A DNA stretch of 64,000 nucleotides from Halobacillus salinarum (GCF_022919095.1 NZ_CP095073.1:1488001-1552000), one strand, 5' to 3'. Shown: positions 17,747 through 26,728, counted from the first letter of the stretch. The notes: generated by a model from the letters alone, not told the origin. Made by a program: numbers and translations.

Positions 17747-18610
17747 ATGATTAATTCAAAAAAAATGTATCCTCTTTATTTTTTACTGCCGGCTGGAATT
17801 ATCTATTCCGTCTTTTTCCTTTTACCAACAGGAATGTCTTTCTTCTACAGTATGACGTGGTGGACCCTCGACGATTGGGAGTTTATCGGATTCGATAACT
17901 TCATCCAGTTTTTTCAAGAGCCTTCACTGAGAATCGGTTTTCGAAATACATTGATTTTTGCCTTTACGACAATGGGCGGAAAAGTAATCATCGGGCTATT
18001 GCTGGCTGTCTTTCTCTGTTCTAAAATCAGGAATAAAAACTTTCTTCGTTCGGTTGTTTTCTTCCCTGTACTTCTCAGTACGATTGCTGTCGGAATCACC
18101 TTTAAAACCATGATGCATCCAACAACAGGTCTGATTAATACTGCGTTAGCCAAAATCGGGATTACCGGTCCAAATTGGCTTGGTGATCCCAGTATCGCCC
18201 TTTTGTCGGTAGCCATGACAGATATTTGGAAAGGGGTTGGAATTGCCACCGTTATCTTTATAGCGGGGATAATGGCGATACCAAACCATTACTACGAAGC
18301 GCTGAAGATTGACGGAGGGAATGCTTTTCAAGGGTTTTGGCATGTAACCCTTCCTCTGTCAAGGCCGGCATTGAACACGGTTATTATTCTAGCTTTGATC
18401 GGTGGTTTGAGAACATTTGATTTGGTTTGGGCGATGACAGGAGGAGGACCAGGGTTCAGTACAGACTTGCTGGCTTCGATTGTGTACAAGCAGTATGCAG
18501 GAGGATTTTATGGTCTTGCTACCGCAGGAAACGTGCTGTTGTTCCTGTTTGTAGGGTTGATTGCTTTTCCAATCTTTAAATTTCTTAACCGCAAAGAGGT
18601 GGATCTATGA
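17747..18610 (+). CDS. ABC sugar transporter permease (MalF/UgpA type)
   Basis: A 287-residue inner permease with six predicted membrane helices. The EAA loop contacting the ATPase is seen as YEALKIDGGNAFQGFWHVTLPL near residue 185. It starts MINSKKMYPLYFLLPAGII, typical for family members with a short cytoplasmic N terminus. TAAGGAG precedes ATG. It pairs with the gene that begins 4 bases before its end, forming the heterodimeric channel of the importer. Confidence 0.92.
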   Translation: MINSKKMYPLYFLLPAGIIYSVFFLLPTGMSFFYSMTWWTLDDWEFIGFDNFIQFFQEPSLRIGFRNTLIFAFTTMGGKVIIGLLLAVFLCSKIRNKNFLRSVVFFPVLLSTIAVGITFKTMMHPTTGLINTALAKIGITGPNWLGDPSIALLSVAMTDIWKGVGIATVIFIAGIMAIPNHYYEALKIDGGNAFQGFWHVTLPLSRPALNTVIILALIGGLRTFDLVWAMTGGGPGFSTDLLASIVYKQYAGGFYGLATAGNVLLFLFVGLIAFPIFKFLNRKEVDL

Positions 18611-19536
18611 GTTTGAAAAATGAAGGAAGCAATGCGCTGAAAGAATCACAAGTGCAAACAGTCAAGACGGAAAATGACAACCACCCGGCAGTGAGCCCGA
18701 AGAAGAAAAAAAAGAAGGCACACGGTCTTCTGGCGGTTGAAATAGGTGCCGTACTTGCAGCAATCCTGTTTTTCGGCGTTCCATTTTATTTCGTCATCGT
18801 CAACTCATTCAAAACAAGTGGAGAAGCGGCAGCTATGAATCTATCCTGGCCTAATGCCTTCCAGGCCATCGAGAACTACCGGGAAGTGCTCACATTAAAT
18901 GATGGGATTGTTCTTCGAGCGTTCATGAACAGCACAATTATTACGCTGGGTGCGATTATAACCCTGATTATCGTCTGTTCCATGGCTGGATTTGTCCTGC
19001 AGCGCAGACCAGGGTTATCTAAAAAACTCAACTATGTCATTCTGGCTGGTTTGATGATCCCACCCTCCATCGTACCAACGATTTGGGTGTTACAATCTAT
19101 CGGTTTATTTAAAACGATGCCGGGGATCATTTTCCTGGAATCTGCTTTGCATTTTTCGTTTGCTACTCTTCTGTACACAGCCTTTGTAGCAACGATACCT
19201 AAGGAGTTGGATGAAGCAGCCCTTATTGATGGGTGCGGTCCGTTCAGCTTATTTTTCCGAATTATCTTCCCATTGTTAAAACCGGTGACTTCTACTGTTA
19301 TCGTTTTGTCATCCATTCAGATTTATAACGATTTTGAAAACATGCTTTATTTTTTTCCGGGAGCAGACAATGCCACCGTGCAATTAACACTTTATAACTT
19401 CACCGGCCTGTATGGAACTTCCTATCACCTGTTGTTTGCTGACGTGATCATGATTTCAATTCCACCGCTTATTTTGTTCATTTTCTTCAATAAGAAGATT
19501 GTAGCTGGGATGACCGCTGGTGCGGTAAAAGGATAA
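18607..19536 (+). CDS. ABC sugar transporter permease (MalG/UgpE type)
   Basis: A 309-residue permease, six helices, with the EAA loop DEAALIDGCGPFSLFFRIIFPL near residue 205. The ATGA overlap with the upstream permease implies translational coupling. Unusually, it has a long hydrophilic, Lys-rich N terminus of about 45 residues (including PKKKKKKAHG) before the first helix. This tail may contact the membrane or the ATPase, but its role is unknown. Ends with the family-typical GMTAGAVKG. Confidence 0.92.
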   Translation: MSLKNEGSNALKESQVQTVKTENDNHPAVSPKKKKKKAHGLLAVEIGAVLAAILFFGVPFYFVIVNSFKTSGEAAAMNLSWPNAFQAIENYREVLTLNDGIVLRAFMNSTIITLGAIITLIIVCSMAGFVLQRRPGLSKKLNYVILAGLMIPPSIVPTIWVLQSIGLFKTMPGIIFLESALHFSFATLLYTAFVATIPKELDEAALIDGCGPFSLFFRIIFPLLKPVTSTVIVLSSIQIYNDFENMLYFFPGADNATVQLTLYNFTGLYGTSYHLLFADVIMISIPPLILFIFFNKKIVAGMTAGAVKG

Positions 19537-19723
19537 TGATCATGAAAGCAAGGGGACGAATACCTTGCCAAACGTTCCCTTTGCGTTGTCTACATACGGA
19601 ATTGTCCAGGTCAGCTATGAAGTAGGCTGAATGCACAATGAAGTCGACTGTTTTCACGTGCTATGATAGAAAAATAAACAAGAGGAGAGAAAAAATCTCT
19701 TACATCCACGATTATATAAAAAT

Positions 19724-19739
19724 ATGTAAGCGTTTTAAC
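19724..19739. promoter_or_regulatory. cre-like site
   Basis: ATGTAAGCGTTTTAAC matches the cre consensus except AA instead of CA near the end. It lies 35 bases before the isomerase gene. The same sequence with one change recurs at 60345. Confidence 0.55.
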
Positions 19740-19773
19740 GTTTATCGGACTAGCTAAACAAGGAGGAAAATAA

Positions 19774-20604
19774 ATGAAATTAGGAGTAAATTCGGTGTTA
19801 TTTGGTGGTTTTGACTTGGCGACAGCTGTGGAATATATCAAATTTTCTGGTTATCAGGGGATCGAATTGGCTTCAATTGAAAACATGGCCGTACACCTAA
19901 ATGATAGGGCAGGAGACGGTGAATTGAGGGAGATCCGCAAGCTGGTGGAAGATGCTGGACTGGAGTTTTACTGCGTCGAAGCGGCCACCGATATTTTGGT
20001 TCCGGAAAACCGTGAACGGACAAAACGGGTTTTTGAAAGAGCTGCAAAGCTGGGAATTCCAATGGTCACCTCTGGCAGCGCCGGTGAATCAGACAACGAA
20101 GAAAAAACAGAAGCTTCTCTCCGTGCCATCGAAGAATTGGCGCAGGCGGCAGGGGACGCTGGCATCAAATATGCGTTAAAACTACATTATGGGCAAAGCA
20201 TCTACAATACAAAAACGGCCCAGCGGTTAGTGGAAGAAGTGACGCAGCCGGCCTTAGGTCTTAATTTTGATGCGACTCATGTGGGACGGGTTGGAGATGA
20301 TCCTGTTCAGGCTATCGAAGCTTTGCAGGATCATATCATCCATACCCATATCCGGGATACGTTTATCGAACAGCTGAAAATCGCAGCACCGGAATATCAG
20401 ATTGCCGGCCGGGGGACCGTACCATTAAATGAAGTCGTAAACAAAATGGTAGAAACGGGGTACCAAGGAGCGACAGTGCTCGAAATCATTGGGGCCAAAG
20501 ATTATTCCTTGCCGAAAGTTACCGCAATCGCCGCCGAGAGCCATGGGTATTTAAGCCGCTTATTCCAGGAAGCTAATGAAAGAAAGGAGCAGATTCAATG
20601 GTAA
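19774..20604 (+). CDS. Sugar phosphate isomerase/epimerase family protein
   Basis: A 276-residue TIM-barrel protein of the AP-endonuclease-2/xylose isomerase-like class. It begins MKLGVNSVLFGGFDLATA. Candidate metal ligands are in HYGQSIYNT, LNFDATHVGRVGDDP, HTHIRDT and VLEIIG near the end, the family's Glu/Asp/His/Glu positions. Members include inosose dehydratases and 3-keto-sugar isomerases that work with Gfo/Idh/MocA dehydrogenases. AAGGAGGAAAATAA precedes ATG, and the 7-base overlap with the next oxidoreductase indicates one operon. Confidence 0.9.
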   Translation: MKLGVNSVLFGGFDLATAVEYIKFSGYQGIELASIENMAVHLNDRAGDGELREIRKLVEDAGLEFYCVEAATDILVPENRERTKRVFERAAKLGIPMVTSGSAGESDNEEKTEASLRAIEELAQAAGDAGIKYALKLHYGQSIYNTKTAQRLVEEVTQPALGLNFDATHVGRVGDDPVQAIEALQDHIIHTHIRDTFIEQLKIAAPEYQIAGRGTVPLNEVVNKMVETGYQGATVLEIIGAKDYSLPKVTAIAAESHGYLSRLFQEANERKEQIQW

Positions 20605-21617
20605 AAGTTGCAGTCGTAGGGGTTGGAAATATTGGGAAAATTCACTGTCGTTACTACAGCCAAAATCCGGACGTTGAATTGGTGGCTGTATGTGATTTGA
20701 TCGAAGAGCGCGCTCAAGAAATGGCGGATTTGTACGGTTCGAAAGTTTATACGGACATAGAGGTCATGCTCAATAAGGAAGACATCGAAGTTGTCAGTAT
20801 CGCCACTGCCGGAGAGGAAAACGGCGGAGATCACTTCCGGCCAGCGGTCTGTGCGCTTGAAGCCGGAAAAGATGTACTCGTTGAAAAGCCGATATCCAAT
20901 GATATTGAGAAAGCAAGAGAAATGGTTTGCCTGGCAGCAGAAAAAAAAGTACGGCTCGTCAGCAACTTAAACCACCGCTTCGTACCGGCTGCTTATAAAG
21001 GCAAGGAGTTGATTCAAAAAGGGGATTTGGGATCATTATTGTTTTTGAACATGAAATTGACGATTCAAAACCCGAATGAAACGAGCCCATGGTTTCACCT
21101 TCGTGCCTTGCATCCTCATTCAGTTGATGTGCTTCGTTATTTTGCCGGTGACATTAAACGTGTTCAGTCCTTTATGACTAAAGCACCTGGCCGGGAAATC
21201 TGGTCGACTGCTTCGATTAATTTAGAATTTGCCTCTGGTGCTGTGGGACATTTGACTGGAAGCTATGATATGGCGGGGCGCCACCCGATTGAGTATTGCG
21301 AAGTGGCAGGAGATCAGGGACGGTTCATAATCGATAACGTCTATGAAAATTTCACATTTTATCCACACGACAGTGATGAATTGATCGTACTAAGGAACTC
21401 GATCATGAGTGGTGTCGGCAGCTTTCAGGAAACGTTTAAAAACCGTCTTGATCACTTCATCAAGCAAATTATCGATGGTGTTGAGCCTGGCAAAATGGAG
21501 GCATCCGGAGCAGACGCTTTAGCCGGCCAGGAAGTCATTGAAGCGGCTATACGCTCCCAGCAGGAAAATGGCATGGCAATCGACGTTACGCCTGTTAACA
21601 AGGAAGTTTTCCTATGA
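20598..21617 (+). CDS. Gfo/Idh/MocA family oxidoreductase (sister 2)
   Basis: A 339-residue sister of the product at 15082-16101, same length throughout without gaps. It has the Rossmann motif VAVVGVGNIGKIHC, EKPIS with the catalytic Lys and, again, ALHPHSVDVLRYF with Ala where the family's catalytic Asp is expected. Small differences, such as NLNHR versus NLNHS near residue 125, are at positions that could change substrate choice. AAAGGAG precedes ATG within the end of the isomerase gene. The two oxidoreductases may catalyse consecutive or opposite redox steps on one sugar. Confidence 0.9.
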   Translation: MVKVAVVGVGNIGKIHCRYYSQNPDVELVAVCDLIEERAQEMADLYGSKVYTDIEVMLNKEDIEVVSIATAGEENGGDHFRPAVCALEAGKDVLVEKPISNDIEKAREMVCLAAEKKVRLVSNLNHRFVPAAYKGKELIQKGDLGSLLFLNMKLTIQNPNETSPWFHLRALHPHSVDVLRYFAGDIKRVQSFMTKAPGREIWSTASINLEFASGAVGHLTGSYDMAGRHPIEYCEVAGDQGRFIIDNVYENFTFYPHDSDELIVLRNSIMSGVGSFQETFKNRLDHFIKQIIDGVEPGKMEASGADALAGQEVIEAAIRSQQENGMAIDVTPVNKEVFL

Positions 21618-21825
21618 TCAGAAATAAGTATAAGTTATACCTGATGGATAAACATCGAGAAGAGGTAGAGTTATTCTGCATACGATCAAGTTAAAGAGCA
21701 GCATTCCTGTTGCCGGTTTGTACATCAGGCTCGTATATTCGTCCCAGGAAGCGTTGGCTTTATTCACTTCAATTCCTTATGATGTGGAAGGCTGATTTCA
21801 GAAGAAAACGAAGGGCGGAGGTTTG

Positions 21826-22734
21826 ATGAGGTTAAAAAGCAGTGAGTTTATGAGTGAAAAGGACTTCCCTTTCTGTATCAATCGGAAAATCCACACGAAG
21901 CGAAACCTGCCGCCAGTCCATGATCACGATTTTATTGAATTGGTCTATGTACTGGAAGGGGAGGCAGAGCATATTTTTGAAAGGGAAGGCTATGGAATTG
22001 AAGCAGGAGATGTGTTCATTATTAATCCTGGTGAAGTCCATACGTATAAAATCGGCCACGGGCACCGGTTTGAGATCATCAACTGCTTGTTCATGCCCAC
22101 TCTATTCGATGAAGCATGGCTGAGAGGGCTTGGCATTTCCGAATCGATGGATTATTTCTATGTGCACCCCTTTCTCAATACGAATGATCGGTTTCATCAT
22201 TGTTTGAATTTAAGGGGAGAAGATGCCGTAACCGTTTTATCTTCTTTTGAAACCATCATTGAAGAATATGTGGAAAAACGGAGCGACTACATGACACTGA
22301 TTCGGCTCAAGCTTGTCCAGCTTCTGTTGCAGCTATCGAGGTATTACGGGGAAAAAGCGACATTCCCATGTAAGGCCAGCCGCCGTAAGCAGGAACGGAA
22401 AATTTTTATTCAGCGTATTTGCGGCTATATCGAACGTCATTACAATCAAAAGCTGTCATTAGGTGTTCTTTCCGAGTTGTTCAATATAAGCTCCAGACAC
22501 TTAAACCGTATTTTTAAAGAAGAAACAGGAAAAACGGTCATTGAATTCGTACACCATGTCCGGATTAACAAAGCGAAAAAGCTGTTTACCGATACAGACA
22601 AAAAAGTGCTGACAATCGCTATGGAAGTAGGTTATGACGATCCAGCTTTTTTCACTCGTCTATTCACAAGGGAGGTTGGCTGTTCTCCTGGCAAATACAG
22701 AGGTTTAGATCATGATAAAGGGATGCTCGTATAA
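21826..22734 (+). CDS. AraC family regulator with N-terminal cupin
   Basis: A 302-residue regulator. The N-terminal sugar-sensing cupin has HDHDFIELVYVLEGEAEH and GDVFIINPGEVHTY (residues 30-70). The C-terminal AraC domain has two HTHs: LSLGVLSELFNISSRHLNRIF and VLTIAMEVGYDDPAFFTRLF, then GCSPGKYR. GGCGGAGG precedes; ATG 21826 is taken, although TTG 21823 is adjacent. It lies 205 bases after the oxidoreductase and 23 bases before the sulfatase-like gene. It probably activates this locus, perhaps through the inducing sugar. Confidence 0.9.
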   Translation: MRLKSSEFMSEKDFPFCINRKIHTKRNLPPVHDHDFIELVYVLEGEAEHIFEREGYGIEAGDVFIINPGEVHTYKIGHGHRFEIINCLFMPTLFDEAWLRGLGISESMDYFYVHPFLNTNDRFHHCLNLRGEDAVTVLSSFETIIEEYVEKRSDYMTLIRLKLVQLLLQLSRYYGEKATFPCKASRRKQERKIFIQRICGYIERHYNQKLSLGVLSELFNISSRHLNRIFKEETGKTVIEFVHHVRINKAKKLFTDTDKKVLTIAMEVGYDDPAFFTRLFTREVGCSPGKYRGLDHDKGMLV

Positions 22735-22757
22735 ACCATTTAAAGGAGGAATCAGGG

Positions 22758-24155
22758 ATGACGAATAAACCAAATGTCATTTTATTTGGTATTGATAGTT
22801 TGCGAAGGGATTTCATGAGCAGTTACGGTTACTACCACCAAACCACCCCGCACATTGACAAATTTGCTGAAGAGGGGGTTTTGTTCGAAAAACATTTCAG
22901 CCCAAGTATTCCGACTACTCCGGCGTATGCATCCATGTTGTCCGGCAGGGATTGCTTTGGCACCGACGTTGTCGCGTTGAGGCATAAGGGACCTATGGGC
23001 GAAGGTACGAAAACATTAGCGGAAATATTAGGGGATAATGATTACAATACGACCTGTGTCGGATTCTCCAATAATCCTTCTGCAAGAGGATTCCAAAAAT
23101 ACTTGGACTACGAAGCATGGCTGCCGGATGAAACGGGACGATGTCCGAAAGCAGAAAACCTGAACGACGTTGCCATCCCTGAATTGAAACGGCTGCAGGC
23201 AGAAGAAAAACCTTTCTTCTTGTTCCTGCGTCATATGGACCCGCATTCGCCTTACATGCCTCCTCGTCCTTTCGAGAGAATGTTTTATGCCGGAGATGAA
23301 AAGGATCCGGACAATAAATCAATGGAACCCGTCTATAACTTCAAACCACATGCTGATTTCTTTAAATCCTGGATCCCGAAAGGTGTGACCGATAAGGATT
23401 ATGTCATTGCTCAGTATGAAGGGGCGATCGCTTACATGGATGCATGCATCCAAAATATCTTCGCTCAAGTTGAAGAGCTGGGAATAGAAGAAGAAACATT
23501 AATTGTAGTGACAGCCGATCACGGCGAAACGCTGTACGAGCATGAATGTTACTTCGACCATCACGGTATGTATGACAACTGCCTGGTCGTTCCACTGATT
23601 TTTCAGTATAAAGGCAGGCTCCCTGAAGGAAAACGTCTGACGGATCCGACATTAATTCAGGACATTACCCCGACGATCCTGGAGATAATCGGTATCGAAA
23701 CAGACCTTCCATTCGACGGACGAAGCCTTGTTAACATGATTAATGGAGATGGACCAGAGCCAGTAGCTGAATTTTACATTACCGAATGTACATGGATGCG
23801 TAAACATGGCTGGCGTACTCCAGAATGGAAGCTGATTCAGGCCCTGGAGCCGGACTTTCACTTCAAGCCTGAAATAGAGCTGTATAACCTTATCAAAGAT
23901 CCGGGAGAAAATCGCAATGTGGCAGACGAAGAGCCTGAAGTAGCCGCCTTGCTGCAAAAACGGATGAAGGCATACATCGCCAAGCGTGAGAGGGAAACAG
24001 GCAGGGTCAATCCGATGTACACTAACACCGGCTATCATGGCTTTGGTGAGGAGCCGATGGAAGATTCCCAGCAAGCCTATGAGACTATGTATTTGGGATC
24101 TATAACAAAAGCAAAAGGCCTGCAGGCGGATGATAAGAAGCAAACAGTTAAATAG
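22758..24155 (+). CDS. Sulfatase-fold hydrolase with Thr in place of formylglycine Cys
   Basis: A 465-residue cytoplasmic (no signal peptide) member of the alkaline phosphatase/sulfatase superfamily. Metal-site parts are intact: FGIDSLRRD at the N terminus and TADHGETLYEHE near residue 255. The sulfatase signature normally reads C/S-x-P-x-R ahead of LLTGR; here it is TTPAYASMLSGR, with Thr for the modified Cys and Tyr for Arg. It cannot carry formylglycine, so a Thr-nucleophile phosphodiesterase or phosphotransferase-like activity is plausible; inactivity is also possible. AAAGGAGG precedes ATG. It is cotranscribed with the AraC regulator. Confidence 0.87.
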   Translation: MTNKPNVILFGIDSLRRDFMSSYGYYHQTTPHIDKFAEEGVLFEKHFSPSIPTTPAYASMLSGRDCFGTDVVALRHKGPMGEGTKTLAEILGDNDYNTTCVGFSNNPSARGFQKYLDYEAWLPDETGRCPKAENLNDVAIPELKRLQAEEKPFFLFLRHMDPHSPYMPPRPFERMFYAGDEKDPDNKSMEPVYNFKPHADFFKSWIPKGVTDKDYVIAQYEGAIAYMDACIQNIFAQVEELGIEEETLIVVTADHGETLYEHECYFDHHGMYDNCLVVPLIFQYKGRLPEGKRLTDPTLIQDITPTILEIIGIETDLPFDGRSLVNMINGDGPEPVAEFYITECTWMRKHGWRTPEWKLIQALEPDFHFKPEIELYNLIKDPGENRNVADEEPEVAALLQKRMKAYIAKRERETGRVNPMYTNTGYHGFGEEPMEDSQQAYETMYLGSITKAKGLQADDKKQTVK

Positions 24156-24162
24156 AAGAGAG

Positions 24163-24197
24163 AAAACCGGACCTTTTGGAGGTCCGGTTTTCGTTTT
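24163..24197. terminator. Strong bidirectional terminator
   Basis: AAAACCGGACC/GGTCCGGTTTT stem with a T-rich tail on each side, between the two convergent sulfatase-fold genes. Confidence 0.88.
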
Positions 24198-24269
24198 AGT
24201 TTTCGGCATTTATTATTGATATTACTATTTATCAAAAGGAAAAAGTGTTAGTTGACTCTGAGTTAGCTT

Positions 24270-25676
24270 TTACGCTTGTAATAAGAGTGATTCCAGACGT
24301 TCCCGCGATGGATTCTCTTTCCACTCCTCCCAAGTAAGGCCGACTTCATTTAGTATATTCTCGATCCTTTTTCGGAAAGGCAGGCCTTCTGTATTCAGTT
24401 GATGCATCATGGGATCTTCTTTCCCCTGGAGGATAAGATCTATCCAGGCATCCAGTTCTTTTTCAAATTGTTCAGCCAGCTTAGGGAAAGAATCTGCAAT
24501 GTTCACCATTTCTTCTGGGTCGGCTTTTAAATCATAGAGCTCTTGATCTGGTCTCGTGAATAATCCGCTGTCGTAATTGCGGATAAATTTGTACCGTTCA
24601 GTCCGGATCCCGCGAGCAGACTGCCAGGCACATTCGCTTAAGTAAATCCTCGATTGTGTACCTTGTTCCTGACCAAGCATAGCCGGCCATAAACTTTTTC
24701 CGTCTATCTTCTCTGGAACGGCGGGACACTTTATACGAGAGGAAGCTGCTTTATCTATGGACTCTAAAATAGTCGGGAGTAAATCGACCTGCTGGACAAA
24801 TCCACTCACACGTTTCCCCTCCGGAATGTAAGAGGGCATTCTCATGATCAAAGGTACTCTAACCGTCTGTTCATATAAACCGCAGTGATCCCAATAGATA
24901 TCATGTTCTGTCAGACTTTCTCCATGGTCTCCAAACAATATGAGCATAGTATCGTCTTTAATACCCAGTTCTTCTAAGTAATCATCGACTTCTTTCAGCC
25001 TGTCGTCCAAGTAACGAACTTCTGCATCATACAGGGAATTCACGTATTGGGCATCCGTGACAGGGCCGATCAGGTCAAAATGATGGTTTTTAAAAAAAGG
25101 ATAAGCCAAATGGTTGTAAGCACCATCCATACTTGTATTGTGAGGATCGTATGGATCACTACTGCTATCATAGAATTGTTTATATTCATCAGGAGGGAGG
25201 TAAGGAGTATGGGGATCCCAGTAATGAAGGAATAAGAAAAAATCTTCATCCTTATGATCCCGTAGCCACGGTTTGGCCAGTTCATTGACCGTTTTTCCAT
25301 CGATCCACCGTTTTTCCCCGACGCTGTTGATATAATAGCGGTAACCTCGGGCAAACCATTCTTGTAAATGATATAAATTATCGACAGCTCCAGTAGTAAA
25401 TCCGCTTTGCCGCAGCATACTCGGCAGCCACTCTGTAGACTTTGGGAGGTGCGACAATGTGGAACCATGAGAGACAACCCCCGTCCGCAGCCCCGCTTTG
25501 CCTGTGAAGATAGAAGTATGAACAACTTCTGTAGGAATATCTTGAGAGTAAGCGCTTTCAAATAAAGCCCCTTCAGAAGCGATTTTATCTATATGAGGAC
25601 TGGTCGGTTTGTGGTAACCATAGCAGCCTAATCGATCAGCCCTTAAAGAATCAAGTGACATCATAATTATTTTCAC
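24270..25676 (-). CDS. Second sulfatase-fold hydrolase, also Thr at the nucleophile position
   Basis: A 468-residue intracellular sulfatase-family protein. SLDSLRADRLGCYGY opens the protein and FGDHGESLTEHDIYWDH is the metal/His segment. The signature region reads TEVVHTSIFTGK; aligned with C-x-P-x-R-x-x-L-L-T-G-R it has Thr for Cys, Val for Pro and His for Arg. It therefore shares with the convergent neighbour the loss of formylglycine, although the two differ in sequence. It lies downstream of the DUF624 gene on the same strand, 117 bases apart. Substrate unknown; a phosphate or phosphodiester of the imported sugar is one idea. Confidence 0.87.
   Translation of the reverse strand: MKIIMMSLDSLRADRLGCYGYHKPTSPHIDKIASEGALFESAYSQDIPTEVVHTSIFTGKAGLRTGVVSHGSTLSHLPKSTEWLPSMLRQSGFTTGAVDNLYHLQEWFARGYRYYINSVGEKRWIDGKTVNELAKPWLRDHKDEDFFLFLHYWDPHTPYLPPDEYKQFYDSSSDPYDPHNTSMDGAYNHLAYPFFKNHHFDLIGPVTDAQYVNSLYDAEVRYLDDRLKEVDDYLEELGIKDDTMLILFGDHGESLTEHDIYWDHCGLYEQTVRVPLIMRMPSYIPEGKRVSGFVQQVDLLPTILESIDKAASSRIKCPAVPEKIDGKSLWPAMLGQEQGTQSRIYLSECAWQSARGIRTERYKFIRNYDSGLFTRPDQELYDLKADPEEMVNIADSFPKLAEQFEKELDAWIDLILQGKEDPMMHQLNTEGLPFRKRIENILNEVGLTWEEWKENPSRERLESLLLQA
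25546..25562. promoter_or_regulatory. cre-like site inside the sulfatase gene
   Basis: GAGTAAGCGCTTTCAAA, near the cre consensus with one or two mismatches, about 115 bases inside the reverse-strand sulfatase-fold gene. Internal cre sites act as roadblocks in Bacillus. Confidence 0.4.
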
Positions 25677-25793
25677 GTAATGGCCTCCTATTGGATAAAC
25701 AAATTCCAGAATGACGTTTTACCATTATTGTACTATTTGTTAATGGTTTTCACGATAGCCGATCAAGCCATCTTCATGGTCGATCCGGCCTTG

Positions 25794-26420
25794 CTAGGAA
25801 GCCTGTTTCGTTACCTTGTTCTTTTTATCAATTTTCTGGAAAGATAAAACTGCAGCCCACATAATCAAAAAGGACAGCAGGCTGGCGCTGAAGATCGGGA
25901 GAAAACTTGGAGAATAAAGAATGACTATATAAATAATGAGGGTTCCGGCAATCATCATAATGGTGGATAAAGGAGAAATAACCATCACAAGAAAGGCGGT
26001 TTTCAATACTTGGAACACCTTCATTTGATAATGAACAAAAACTGGAAAAGCATACAAGAGAGTCAACACGTAGATTGAGGACAGAATCAGTAAGAGAAAA
26101 TGCAGCCAGCGAAATGAATTTTCAGATTGATCAAGAAGCATAAAATCCACGTATAAGGTGAAGCCGACAGCGAAAAGGACATAGCCAAGCAGACTGCTTC
26201 TTAGGAAGTCCTGTTTGTAAAATTTCCAAAATCTCTTAAATACAGGGATCTCCGTTTCCCCAAGCAGCCATTGACGTACCACAGCGAACATAGCCGTAGT
26301 AGCTGGGAATACTCCCAGCACAATTCCACCTAATAGGGAAAAGCAGAACCATAATAGATTTAGATAAGCGAATTTTACAATCCACTCGGGAATCTTAAGA
26401 AATCCTAACCCAGTATGCAA
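25794..26420 (-). CDS. DUF624 (YesL-like) membrane protein
   Basis: A 208-residue integral membrane protein of the YesL/DUF624 family: LNLLWFCFSLLGGIVLGVFPATTAMFAVVRQWLLGE is the diagnostic N-terminal part, followed by RFWKFYKQDFLRS. About five membrane helices. Family members almost always sit beside carbohydrate ABC importers or pectin/oligosaccharide degradation genes, but their biochemical job is unknown. AGGAGGTTAGG precedes ATG at 26420, and a cre-like site lies 25 bases upstream. With the sulfatase-fold gene it forms the leftward arm of the locus. Confidence 0.88.
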   Translation of the reverse strand: MHTGLGFLKIPEWIVKFAYLNLLWFCFSLLGGIVLGVFPATTAMFAVVRQWLLGETEIPVFKRFWKFYKQDFLRSSLLGYVLFAVGFTLYVDFMLLDQSENSFRWLHFLLLILSSIYVLTLLYAFPVFVHYQMKVFQVLKTAFLVMVISPLSTIMMIAGTLIIYIVILYSPSFLPIFSASLLSFLIMWAAVLSFQKIDKKNKVTKQAS

Positions 26421-26444
26421 AGCCTAACCTCCTCTTCTATTTAT

Positions 26445-26460
26445 TTGTAAGCGCTTTTAT
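26445..26460. promoter_or_regulatory. cre-like site upstream of the DUF624 gene
   Basis: TTGTAAGCGCTTTTAT, one mismatch (TA for CA) to the cre consensus, placed directly upstream of the leftward DUF624-sulfatase operon. Confidence 0.62.
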
Positions 26461-26728
26461 AAAATTGTATCAAATAGGAAAGAGTTTTTGTATAAAAATC
26501 TTATCCTGGAAAATGAGTCTTCAAAACTGTACTGATGATTTCATCAGTCTATGCATTTTATATATAGGGAGGCTTATCCGTCTACGGAACTCTTCTAGTT
26601 TAAGAATAATATGGAATTTTTCGGTAATTTTCCTTATTTTTCATCGAACCAAGAATATTCAGGTTAATGTATTTCTTTTCAGGGTAGGAAATAGGAGTAT
26701 TTAAAAAACTTGTAAGAATGGTGATTAG

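Noticed and set aside
15082-26420. Inositol catabolism (iol) operon
   Set aside because: The Gfo/Idh/MocA and TIM-barrel isomerase proteins fit in part, but iolB, iolC, iolD, iolJ and an iolR-like regulator are absent.
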